64,000 nt of DNA from Leptolyngbyaceae cyanobacterium clean351 (GTDB lineage: Bacteria > Cyanobacteriota > Cyanobacteriia > DAIDHW01). Positions 1 to 8,256 of this stretch are shown piece after piece (position 1 is the stretch's first letter; every line of letters starts with the position of its first letter). Both the position numbers and the translations under genes were made by a program. Below the pieces are notes generated by a model that had not been told where the DNA came from, searched no databases, and was given only the letters and a program-made list of their open reading frames with translations. The stretch covers positions 1 through 64,000 of the forward strand of contig DAIDHW010000009.1 in the NCBI GenBank assembly GCA_027451865.1, read 5' to 3'.

Positions 1-89
1 GCTAGGTGCTTTCGACCGCTTTACTAATCTACCCACTTCTCCCTCTCTTGTCAACCCCCTCTCCGCATTTCTTTTCTTTTCCCTGGTCC

Positions 90-597
90 GGGTCTAGGCC
101 AACAGGTAGCCGAGGGTCTCGATCTCCGGCCCGAAGCTCTCCTAGCACCAGGCAATCTCCTCCCTGGTCATCTCTTCACGGTAGCGGCCGATCAGACCGC
201 GATTGAACTGGTTCTTGGCGTAGCGCCGGATCTTGGTTTCGTAGTCCACCACCACGGCAATCATCGCGGCGTTGGCTTTGATCCCGCAATGGTCAATGAC
301 CCTGTGGAGGGTAGTTGTGGGAGACACCACCAGGTCTTCATAGCGCACTGGCAAGGTCAGGCCGCTATTGATCCACCGGAGGGTCATTCTCGCCCACCAG
401 CGGGTGTAGGGGATGGCACTGCGCACATCGCTCCTGAAAACCCGGAGTAGGAGTAGTCCGGGAGCGATTAGCGTGGTCAATGGCTGAAAGGAATGATATC
501 CCGCGGGTCCCGGAAGGTGGTGACCATGATGGTGGGCCACCCGTCCAAAGCCTGCAGCAGAAAGGTAGACAAGGTTGAGATAGTTTTTGTGAACTTC
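90..597 (-). pseudogene. sulfotransferase-like pseudogene (C-terminal part)
   Basis: Minus-strand reading ...YLNLVYLSAAGFGRVAHHHGHHLPGP...LPVRYEDLVVSPTTTLHRVIDHCGI...RYREEMTREEIAWC*ESFGPEIETLGYLLA*. The RYEDLV..P...L..I...CG pattern is typical of sulfotransferases. An in-frame TAG lies about 15 codons before the natural end, and no P-loop N-terminus is visible. Confidence 0.55.
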
Positions 598-1039
598 TAT
601 CCCGATCTAACTAGGCCTATGCTGGACTTCTTGCCTGCAATGCCTTCGATTACATACGATTGGTAGCCCTCTTAACCATTGCCGAGAAAGCCCGGGCCCG
701 GCTTCAGGCCATCCTATCTGGGGAAAAGGATGTGGTAGACAGCATCGATCTATTTAAGTACGGCCACACCGGCACCTGGGACCTGGTAATCACTGCCTGT
801 GAAGTTCACTCCCTCCACGGTACCCTCCTGGCGCGTATCTTTGCTGGCCGGGGGTCAATTATTTCTCTGCGTACCCATGACTTTTACGGTGGAGGATTTC
901 GGGCAAGTCAAGTTTTGTCTGCCCTTAGCCCAGGTAGCTAGTCCGGAGACCGCGGCTTGGATGGTGATTGGGGCGTAAGTGGAGTGTAGGCCGAGACCAC
1001 TAGGGCTACAGTGGCCCGGGACCTGTTAGGGGCCCCCTT

Positions 1040-1468
1040 GTCTACCTACATCTTCCCTCAGTTGTGGGAGGTGTACAGGACCGTCAAGCCGTGGCGCTGC
1101 TGGAGGTCAAGTAAAACTTGGCGGATCTACCGGGCGGCTTGGGGGCGGTCGGGGACATTGTAGATCCGAGCTACCACGTCTAGGTTCTCGTACAGCGTCA
1201 AGCGCTTGGGGAAGGCCATGTAGGGGGACATAAAATTCAATCTTTGCAGGGTGCGCGAACGCTGCTCCCCTAGGGGCCGATTGAACAGGTGGATCACCCC
1301 GCTGCTCGGTTTAATCAGCCCCAACAGCATGTGGATCACCGTGGACTTGCCGGCTCCATTGGAGCCCACTAGGCCAACGATTTCCCCTTGTTCAACCCTA
1401 AAGGAGATATTATCGACTGCTCGGAACGGGCCGAAATTTTTGGTCAGATTCTCGACTCTAACGCACAT
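1040..1468 (-). pseudogene. ABC transporter ATP-binding protein, internally deleted remnant
   Basis: Walker A GSNGAGKST in MCVRVENLTKNFGPFRAVDNISFRVEQGEIVGLVGSNGAGKSTVIHMLLGL. An in-frame TAG at 1127-1129 is followed in the same frame by IRQVLLDLQQRHGLTVLYTSHN, the region normally after Walker B. The LSGGQ signature and Walker B are missing. Confidence 0.75.
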
Positions 1469-1619
1469 TACTGCCTAGATTGCCGGTCCTGCTGAAGCCG
1501 ACCTGGTTTATTCTAGCGTGGCCCCTAGAGGGGTCCTCTCAGCTGAAAACCGGTTCACCGGGGGGAGTTTGGGAGAGAATCAAGGAAGTCAACTGGGTTA
1601 ACTTCGGGAGCATTTTGTT

Positions 1620-2513
1620 GTGAATTTTCAGTCAGTGATCGCCACCCTTCACCAGTTCTGGAGCGCCCAGGGGTGCCTGATTGTCCAAGCCTACGACGTG
1701 GAGAAGGGGGCTGGCACTAAAAGTCCCCATACTTTCCTGCGGGCCCTAGGACCTGAGCCCTGGTCAGTGGCCTACGTGGAGCCCTGTCGCCGGCCGGGGG
1801 ATGGGCGATACGGCGAAAACCCCAACCGCTACCAGTACTACTACCAGTACCAGGTTTTGATCAAGCCCTCCCCTGATGGGATCCAAGACCTGTACTTAGA
1901 TTCCCTACGGGTATTGGGGATTCTGCCGGAAGAGCACGATATCCGGTTTGTGGAGGACAACTGGGAAGACGGGGCTGTAGGGGCCTGGGGAGTAGGTTGG
2001 GAGGTCTGGCTAGACGGCATGGAGGTAACCCAATTTACCTACTTCCAGCAGTGCGGCGGTCTGGATTGCCAACCCGTATCCGTGGAAATCACCTACGGTT
2101 TGGAGCGTTTGACCATGTACCTACAACAAACCGACGCCATCGCCAAGATCCAGTGGAATGACCGCCTCACCTACGGAGATGTTCATCTGCAGGGGGAAAT
2201 TGAGCAGTCCACCTACAACTTCCAGGCCTCTAACCCGCAGCTGTTATTTACTCTGTTCGACCTTTATCAGCAGGAGGCCGAGCAACTCCTAGACAAGGGC
2301 CTAGTTACCCCTGCCCTAGACTACATCCTCAAGTGCTCCCACACCTTCAACCTCCTAGATGCCCGGGGGTCGATCTCCGTCACCCAACGGGCTGGCTACC
2401 TTGGGCGGGTCCGCTCCCTGGCCCGGCGGGTAGCCCAACTTTACGTGCAGCAACGCCAGGAGTTGGGGTTTCCCCTCCTAGGGGCAGCGGCTCACCGGGC
2501 CCCAGCAGTCTAA
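1620..2513 (+). CDS. glyQ: glycyl-tRNA synthetase alpha subunit
   Basis: GTG start; [48 protein letters not shown] is characteristic of GlyQ. Confidence 0.95.
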   Translation: MNFQSVIATLHQFWSAQGCLIVQAYDVEKGAGTKSPHTFLRALGPEPWSVAYVEPCRRPGDGRYGENPNRYQYYYQYQVLIKPSPDGIQDLYLDSLRVLGILPEEHDIRFVEDNWEDGAVGAWGVGWEVWLDGMEVTQFTYFQQCGGLDCQPVSVEITYGLERLTMYLQQTDAIAKIQWNDRLTYGDVHLQGEIEQSTYNFQASNPQLLFTLFDLYQQEAEQLLDKGLVTPALDYILKCSHTFNLLDARGSISVTQRAGYLGRVRSLARRVAQLYVQQRQELGFPLLGAAAHRAPAV

Positions 2514-2525
2514 GGCCCTCGAGCC

Positions 2526-3143
2526 TCAGGGGGAATTGCGCCGGGCTACCATCCCAATCAGGGCCGACATCCCCCCGTGGCCTGTCCCCTCCCAAATTTC
2601 CTGGTCGTAGGCGGTCAGAGTCAGAATTTCCCAATCGCCAAAGGCCTGCCGGAGGAGCTCCTCGGTGTAAAGATTTTCCTTGACCCCGGGTCCCCCCGTG
2701 CCGTAGGCCAGCTGCTCCGGCCGGTACCCCAGGAGGATCAGGACTCCTCCTGGCTGTAGGGTGTGCCTGATGCCGGCAAAGATGCGGTCCCGGTCAGCCG
2801 GACCGGCAAACTGGATGAAAATTGCCACTACCCCGGCGTAGGCAGCTGCTGGCCAAGACCAACTCAACAGGTCCGCCTGGGTAAATTCCACTGACACTCC
2901 CCGCTGCTGAGCTAGGCGCCGGGCCTTGACCAGGGCGGCGGCGGACTTTTCCACCCCGTGGATCTGGTAACCTCGGCTTGCCAGGTAGACCCCATTACGA
3001 CCTTCCCCCTCAGCCACCGTCAGGACCCGGGCCCCGGGGGGTAAGTGGTGGACTTGAGACTCTAAAAACTGATTGGGCTCGGTTCCAAAAATGTACTCCT
3101 GGGTAGCTCCGTAGCGCTTATCCCAACGGTCTTCCATGGTCAA
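2526..3143 (-). CDS. class I SAM-dependent methyltransferase
   Basis: MTMEDRWDKRYGATQEYIFGTEPNQFL...VLTVAEGEGRNGVYLASRGYQIHGVEKS; TehB/UbiE-like motif I. Confidence 0.85.
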   Translation of the reverse strand: MTMEDRWDKRYGATQEYIFGTEPNQFLESQVHHLPPGARVLTVAEGEGRNGVYLASRGYQIHGVEKSAAALVKARRLAQQRGVSVEFTQADLLSWSWPAAAYAGVVAIFIQFAGPADRDRIFAGIRHTLQPGGVLILLGYRPEQLAYGTGGPGVKENLYTEELLRQAFGDWEILTLTAYDQEIWEGTGHGGMSALIGMVARRNSP

Positions 3144-3256
3144 CTCTCCCGGTTCACGGCTCCTGGTGCATCCCTGGGGATACAGCTGATCAGACTCACC
3201 CCTTGAGGATTTGGAAATTTCTTTGATAGGCTAAGCTTAGCTATCCCCCCCCTACC

Positions 3257-4075
3257 ATGACCACCCCTACCCCACCTGACCTGCCGATCCACGCCCGGGA
3301 ACGCCTCCAGGCTATGCAAGGGCCGCAGCATCAATCGCGGTTGTTCACCAGCGACCTGTCTGTAAATGAGTTCTTGTTGATTAAGGAGCTGGGTTTTGAA
3401 CCCCTGGGTATGGTGGTGGGGTGCTCAATGTATCACATTGGCTTTCAAGCAGTGCGCAACAGCCAAAACATGGAAATGAAAGTCCTGTCTCAGGCCACGT
3501 ACCACGCCCGGGAGTTAGCCATGTCCCGGATGGAGGAGGAGGCGGATGCCCTGGGGGCTGATGGCATTGTGGCGGTGCACTTGAGTGCTAAGCACATGGA
3601 ATGGGAACCTAACTTAGCAGAATTTGTGGCCATTGGCACCGCGGTTAAGTCTAGTAACCGGGATATCCCTTGGCGGACTGTCGATAACAAACCCTTTACC
3701 AGTGACCTTTCTGGCCAAGACTTTTGGACTTTGATCCGGGCAGGTTACCGGCCGACCGGTATGGTGATGGGTAATTGTGTCTATCACGTGGCCTACCAAG
3801 GCCTCGGCCAGTGGTTCAACAACATTGGTCGCAACACGGAGATGACCAACTTTACCCAGGCCCTCTACGACGCCCGAGAGTTGGCTATGGAGCGGATGCA
3901 GGCGGAGGCTATCCACCTCAAGGCAGAAGGGATCGTTGGGGTGGATATTCATGAGGGCCGCTACTCCTGGGACTCCCACGTAATCGAGTTTTTTGTCATC
4001 GGTACGGCTGTGATCCCCCTGCGCTCCGACCACCACATCCCGACTCCCCAGCTGATGATTTCCCTCAATGATTGA
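3257..4075 (+). CDS. heavy-metal-binding (YbjQ/DUF74-like) protein with two tandem domains
   Basis: Two homologous halves: FTSDLSVNEFLLIKELGFEPLGMVVGCSMYHIG...ADGIVAVHL...FVAIGTAV and FTSDLSGQDFWTLIRAGYRPTGMVMGNCVYHVA...AEGIVGVDI...FFVIGTAV. Confidence 0.75.
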   Translation: MTTPTPPDLPIHARERLQAMQGPQHQSRLFTSDLSVNEFLLIKELGFEPLGMVVGCSMYHIGFQAVRNSQNMEMKVLSQATYHARELAMSRMEEEADALGADGIVAVHLSAKHMEWEPNLAEFVAIGTAVKSSNRDIPWRTVDNKPFTSDLSGQDFWTLIRAGYRPTGMVMGNCVYHVAYQGLGQWFNNIGRNTEMTNFTQALYDARELAMERMQAEAIHLKAEGIVGVDIHEGRYSWDSHVIEFFVIGTAVIPLRSDHHIPTPQLMISLND

Positions 4076-4093
4076 GTTCAGTTAGGTTTCCCC

Positions 4094-4570
4094 ATGGCCT
4101 ACTGGCTGATGAAGTCCGAACCCAACACCTACAGCATCCACGACCTAGAGCGGGAGGGGGAGACGGTCTGGGATGGGGTGCGCAACTACCAGGCCCGTAA
4201 TTTTCTACGCCTGATGCAACCGGGAGACCTGGCCTTCTTCTACCACTCCAACACCGAGCCGCCCGGGATCGTCGGTTGGATGGAGGTGCGCGAGGGTGAC
4301 GTGGTTGACCCCAGCCAATTCCTCCCGGCTAGCCCCTACTACGACCCGCAATCTAAACCCCAGGCCCCCCGCTGGCAAACCGTACGAGTGGGCTTCGGGG
4401 GGATATTTGCTAATTTGGTTTCCCTGGCAGCCCTACGGCAGCACTTTAAGCCAGAGGAGCTGCTGGTGGTGCGCCCTGGTAACCGGCTATCCGTCTTACC
4501 GGTGGGGGCAGCGGCGGCCGAGCGGATATTTAGCCTAGGGGGTGTTCAGTCTCCCCCAGCTGCCAACTAG
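4094..4570 (+). CDS. EVE domain-containing protein
   Basis: MAYWLMKSEPNTYSIHDLEREGETVWDGVRNYQARNFLRLMQPGDLAFFYHSN is the classic EVE-domain N-terminus. Confidence 0.9.
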   Translation: MAYWLMKSEPNTYSIHDLEREGETVWDGVRNYQARNFLRLMQPGDLAFFYHSNTEPPGIVGWMEVREGDVVDPSQFLPASPYYDPQSKPQAPRWQTVRVGFGGIFANLVSLAALRQHFKPEELLVVRPGNRLSVLPVGAAAAERIFSLGGVQSPPAAN

Positions 4571-5091
4571 TTAATCGACCGGAGGTAGACCGCCCCAGAA
4601 ACCCAGGTCCACACCACCGCTAGCCAAAACACTACCTGGGGCCCTAGACCCCCGGGCCAGGGGGCCAACAACAGGGCTACCGCCGTGATCTGCAACCCGG
4701 TTTTGAGCTTAGCGCCTAGGTTGGCTCCGGTCACCACAGGACTGCGAGCCCGCCAGCCGGCAATCACCAGCTCCCGGGCCAGGATCAGAAAAGTACCCCA
4801 GGCAGGGACTTGCCCGGCTTGCACCAGGGCCAACAGGGCTCCTAATACCAGGAGCTTATCTACCAGGGGGTCAATGATTTTTCCCAGGTCACTCACCTGC
4901 TGCCAGCGACGAGCTACGTAGCCATCTAGCCAGTCAGTAGCGGCCGCGGCGAGGAAAATCCCCAGGCTCCACCACCGATGGGCAACCGTAAACTCCTGCA
5001 GGGCCCAGAAGATTACGGGGATAGCTAGGGACCGGCTAAGGGTAATCCAGGTAGCGGGGGTGAAAACCATGGGGGGTTGAGGCGGCTTCAA
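4567..5091 (-). CDS. pgsA: CDP-diacylglycerol--glycerol-3-phosphate 3-phosphatidyltransferase
   Basis: TWITLSRSLAIPVIF...AAATDWLDGYVARRWQQVSDLGKIIDPLVDKLLVLGALL contains the CDP-alcohol phosphatidyltransferase motif. Confidence 0.88.
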   Translation of the reverse strand: MKPPQPPMVFTPATWITLSRSLAIPVIFWALQEFTVAHRWWSLGIFLAAAATDWLDGYVARRWQQVSDLGKIIDPLVDKLLVLGALLALVQAGQVPAWGTFLILARELVIAGWRARSPVVTGANLGAKLKTGLQITAVALLLAPWPGGLGPQVVFWLAVVWTWVSGAVYLRSIN

Positions 5092-7508
5092 CTATTTTCG
5101 ATGGCGCCATTAATATCTTCATCGATAACGGTATACGGATCGCCTCCATCCCTAACTACCCGCTCCGATTGGGCCTCATAAACTGCCTGCCAAAAGTTAC
5201 GGATCAACCGTGCGTTACCGAAGTTATCCGGCTTGTGGGCGGTGATACTGTTTATGTACTGGATGGCCATTTCTCGGGCCCGATCATCTAGCCCAAAGCT
5301 GTCATCGGCTGCAAACCTAGAGAATATCTCACATAGCTCTCCAGAGGAGTAGTCCCCGAAATCGATGAACCTGGTAAATCTTGAGGCAAGTCCCTCGTTC
5401 GCCGAGAGAAACCTTCTAATTGGCCCTGTGTAGCCGGCAATAATCACGCACAGCCTATCCCTTTGGTCTTCCATGGCCTTGAGGAGGGTTTCCACCGCCT
5501 CCATGCCAAAATCGTTGCTGTTATCACTTTTAATCAGGGCGTAGGCTTCATCAATAAAAAGTACACCATCTAGGGCATCTTTAATCTTCTCCTGGGTCTT
5601 GATGGCGGTTTGGCCCACATACCCAGCCACGAGGCCACCCCGGTCAACCTCAACAAAGTGTCCTTTCCGCAGTAACCCCAAGGCTTTGTAGAGTTTGCCG
5701 ATGATTCTGGCTACCGTGGTTTTGCCTGTACCTGGATTGCCGGAAAACACCAGGTGCAGTGAGGGATAAACGGCATTTCCCCCGGTGGCTTCTCGGATTT
5801 GATTAGCTCGGACCAGGTTAACTAATTTATTGATTTCGTCTTTGACGGACTGCAACCCAATCATGCCATTGAGTTCCTGCAAGACCTGGTCTAGGTCGGC
5901 GGCGGCATTGGGCATAAGGTTTGGAATATCAGTATCCAGAATTTCATTAAGATCAGGTTCCTCATATTCAACTAGTCGGTTTGCCTGGTTCTCGAGGATC
6001 TTACCGAATAGGTTTCTCATCTCCCTGGCGTTACCGAAATCTTCACCACGGGCTTTGTAAATCACGTTTATTGTTTTTTGCAGCTTCCCCCAGGCGTCGT
6101 CAGAAAGACATAGTTGATACTCCTCAGTTAGCTGGCTGATAATTTCAAAAAGCTCCTGCTCGTTATAGTCACAAAAATCGATGTATCTGGTAAAACGCGA
6201 GGAGAGCCCCTGGTTAGATTCGATAAACCTCCTCATGGGGCTGCGATACCCCGCCACAATTACAGCAAAGTTATCACGCTTGTCTTCCATTTCCTTTAGT
6301 AGGGTATCTATGGCCTCCTTGCCAAAGTCATGATCGCCTCCTGTGGCTAAGGCATAGGCCTCATCGATAAACAGCACTCCACCCTGGGCAGACGCGATGA
6401 CCTCTTTCATCTTGATGGCAGTGTGCCCAATATACCCGGCTACCACTGACGATCTATCAACTTCAATGAGATGACTTTTTTGTAGCAGCCCTATACTGGC
6501 CAGAATTTCTCCTACTAAACGGGCAACGGTAGTTTTCCCTGTACCTGGGTTACCAGTGAATACCATGTGCAGTGAGATTGCTTGTACTGGCAACCCATGT
6601 ACTTTTCGTTCTTGATGAATTCTTGCTAGATTCACTAGCTTTGTGATTTCTAGCTTCACCTCCTGTAACCCAATCATTGAACGCAAGTGACTCAGGGCGA
6701 GAGGTTCTGGCTTAGAAATATTGCTGGTAGATTTTCTGGAGGATGTAGGTGCGCTACCGAATCTAAGGTTAGTGCAGTCTAGGGATGTATATTCAGAGTC
6801 ATCTACATTGAAGGCGTCTTTTGGTGATGAATTCTTGGGAAAATAACAATCGGAAATTGTAACGGTAGAGCCTCCTCCGACATACACCTGTTGTGGTTGA
6901 TGATCGTATAGCGATGAATTCGTGATGGTTACACTTGAGCCCCCATCTTCATCTACCTCATTTGGACTTACATATACACCGTAATCCATTGCGTTATAAA
7001 TTTCACACTCATCAATAGTGACATAGGAAGGCCATGTAACCCATACTCCACTAGAAGCGATGTCGTGAATTTTTACCTGTTGCAGGGTAGCTTGGGCTGA
7101 CTTCCCAACGGTGATGGATGGATACCTCTCGGTACACCACGTAACAATTTCCCCACCAGTGACTTGGAGTTCGGCTTCAGTATGCACCCATATTCCGTTC
7201 TTTTCTGTATCCCGAATCAGACAATTGTTGAGGGTCAACAGGCTATCGGAGTCCTGTACTTCCAAAGCAGCCTCTCCACACCCCCACACCTCACAGTCCT
7301 TGAGGGTAGCCTGGGCAGATTCTTTAACCCATACTCCACTGGAAGCGGTGTCGTGGATTTTTACCTGTTGCAGGGTGGCTGTGGCCGACTCGCTGATGAC
7401 AATCGATGGGTAATGCTCAGTACACCATGTAACAATTTCCCCACCAGTGACTTGGAGTTGGGCTTTATTCCAGACTTTTATCCCGCTTGTTTGGGTATCC
7501 CGAATCAA
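5088..7508 (-). CDS. right-handed beta-helix repeat protein fused to two tandem CbbX/SpoVK-type AAA+ ATPase domains
   Basis: N-terminal solenoid repeats (LQVTGGEIVTWCTE..PSI, LQQVKIHD.ASSGVWV). Two AAA+ modules follow: GNPGTGKTTVARLVGEI/GGVLFIDEAYAL/SRFTRYIDF and GNPGTGKTTVARIIGKLY/GVLFIDEAYAL/SRFTRFIDF. TTG start after a frameshift. Confidence 0.85.
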   Translation of the reverse strand: MIRDTQTSGIKVWNKAQLQVTGGEIVTWCTEHYPSIVISESATATLQQVKIHDTASSGVWVKESAQATLKDCEVWGCGEAALEVQDSDSLLTLNNCLIRDTEKNGIWVHTEAELQVTGGEIVTWCTERYPSITVGKSAQATLQQVKIHDIASSGVWVTWPSYVTIDECEIYNAMDYGVYVSPNEVDEDGGSSVTITNSSLYDHQPQQVYVGGGSTVTISDCYFPKNSSPKDAFNVDDSEYTSLDCTNLRFGSAPTSSRKSTSNISKPEPLALSHLRSMIGLQEVKLEITKLVNLARIHQERKVHGLPVQAISLHMVFTGNPGTGKTTVARLVGEILASIGLLQKSHLIEVDRSSVVAGYIGHTAIKMKEVIASAQGGVLFIDEAYALATGGDHDFGKEAIDTLLKEMEDKRDNFAVIVAGYRSPMRRFIESNQGLSSRFTRYIDFCDYNEQELFEIISQLTEEYQLCLSDDAWGKLQKTINVIYKARGEDFGNAREMRNLFGKILENQANRLVEYEEPDLNEILDTDIPNLMPNAAADLDQVLQELNGMIGLQSVKDEINKLVNLVRANQIREATGGNAVYPSLHLVFSGNPGTGKTTVARIIGKLYKALGLLRKGHFVEVDRGGLVAGYVGQTAIKTQEKIKDALDGVLFIDEAYALIKSDNSNDFGMEAVETLLKAMEDQRDRLCVIIAGYTGPIRRFLSANEGLASRFTRFIDFGDYSSGELCEIFSRFAADDSFGLDDRAREMAIQYINSITAHKPDNFGNARLIRNFWQAVYEAQSERVVRDGGDPYTVIDEDINGAIENS

Positions 7509-7512
7509 TCAA

Positions 7513-7809
7513 TCAATTGTTGAGAGTTAATACAGTACCCCGGTCATGGGCTACTAATTCAGTTGTGACTAACTCTAGGTCTTGCAGCAGCAGATCACAA
7601 CCTGAATCAATTTTTAAGGCGCCGGTAATTACGGGTTTGGTAGTTTTGGAGGCAGCTCTTATTATCAGTGCTTTTTGATCGATCTTACGATCGATGATGT
7701 AGGAACCTGGCCGAACCTCGATTATGTCGCCACTCCGTGATTCTAAAATGACCCTACCAAGACTATTCCCAAACCATCCATCACTAACAGTTATGATTGC
7801 CATTCCCAA
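7513..7809 (-). CDS. N-terminal fragment of the beta-helix/AAA protein (split by frameshift)
   Basis: MAIITVSDGWFGNSLGRVILESRSGDIIEVRPGSYIIDRKI...TLNN*. It ends exactly where 5088..7508 begins, in the same strand and repeat register. Confidence 0.65.
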   Translation of the reverse strand: MGMAIITVSDGWFGNSLGRVILESRSGDIIEVRPGSYIIDRKIDQKALIIRAASKTTKPVITGALKIDSGCDLLLQDLELVTTELVAHDRGTVLTLNN

Positions 7810-7900
7810 GGTCTCTAGTAGTCAAGGTAACGGTTTTGGCCAGCTGCGCCCTTAGCCCCCCCATACAATATCACGCACCAGAAGTACGGAATGACTTGAG

Positions 7901-7991
7901 CCCTCACCCCAAATCCCTCTCCCGTGGGGAGAGGGACTTTTAGATTCTTGTTCCCCTTTGCCCCGTGGGCGAAGGGGCTAGGGGATGAGGG
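7901..7991. repeat. cyanobacterial interspersed MITE/REP-like inverted repeat
   Basis: CCCTCACCCCAAATCCCTCTCCCGTGGGGAGAGGGACTTT...GTTCCCCTTTGCCCCGTGGGCGAAGGGGCTAGGGGATGAGGG. Terminal inverted repeats CCCTCA(T)CCCC/GGGGATGAGGG enclose two internal hairpins. Confidence 0.8.
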
Positions 7992-8078
7992 CTGGCCCCT
8001 TCTGGTCGTTGGTCTTTCCCGGACTGGCAAAGACCCAGCCACGCTTAGGATTACTGAAAGTGTACACTCCACAAATAA

Positions 8079-8092
8079 GTACAATTGTACTC
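8079..8092. promoter_or_regulatory. 14-bp perfect palindrome AGTACAATTGTACT upstream of the Crp/Fnr regulator
   Basis: Directly visible palindrome about 165 bp before the 8257 start. GTGTACAC, also palindromic, lies at 8060-8067. Confidence 0.4.
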
Positions 8093-8256
8093 TAGTTGAG
8101 ACTAGATCCAACAAAGACCCAAGGGCTCCCGGAGGTTCTCCTGGTCTACAGCTAGGGTGATCTAGGAAGTAAGGTCTAGGCGCCGGGAAAAAGCCTGGTA
8201 GGATGTGTTTAATTCAGCTGAAAGCGGCCTCCCCCCTAAGAGCTCTCCTAATCTAG

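Noticed and set aside
7501-7512. (AATC)3 tract as a phase-variation switch
   Set aside because: Adding or removing 4-nt units always leaves the in-frame TGA after AAT, so slippage alone cannot produce a continuous ORF.
8079-8092. NtcA box at the palindrome
   Set aside because: Spacing is GTA-N6-TAC, not the N8 expected for NtcA, and no well-placed -10 was confirmed.
7815-8114. 99-aa minus-strand ORF
   Set aside because: Its translation crosses the MITE-like repeat; LKVPLPTGEGFGVRA is the typical spurious translation of that element.
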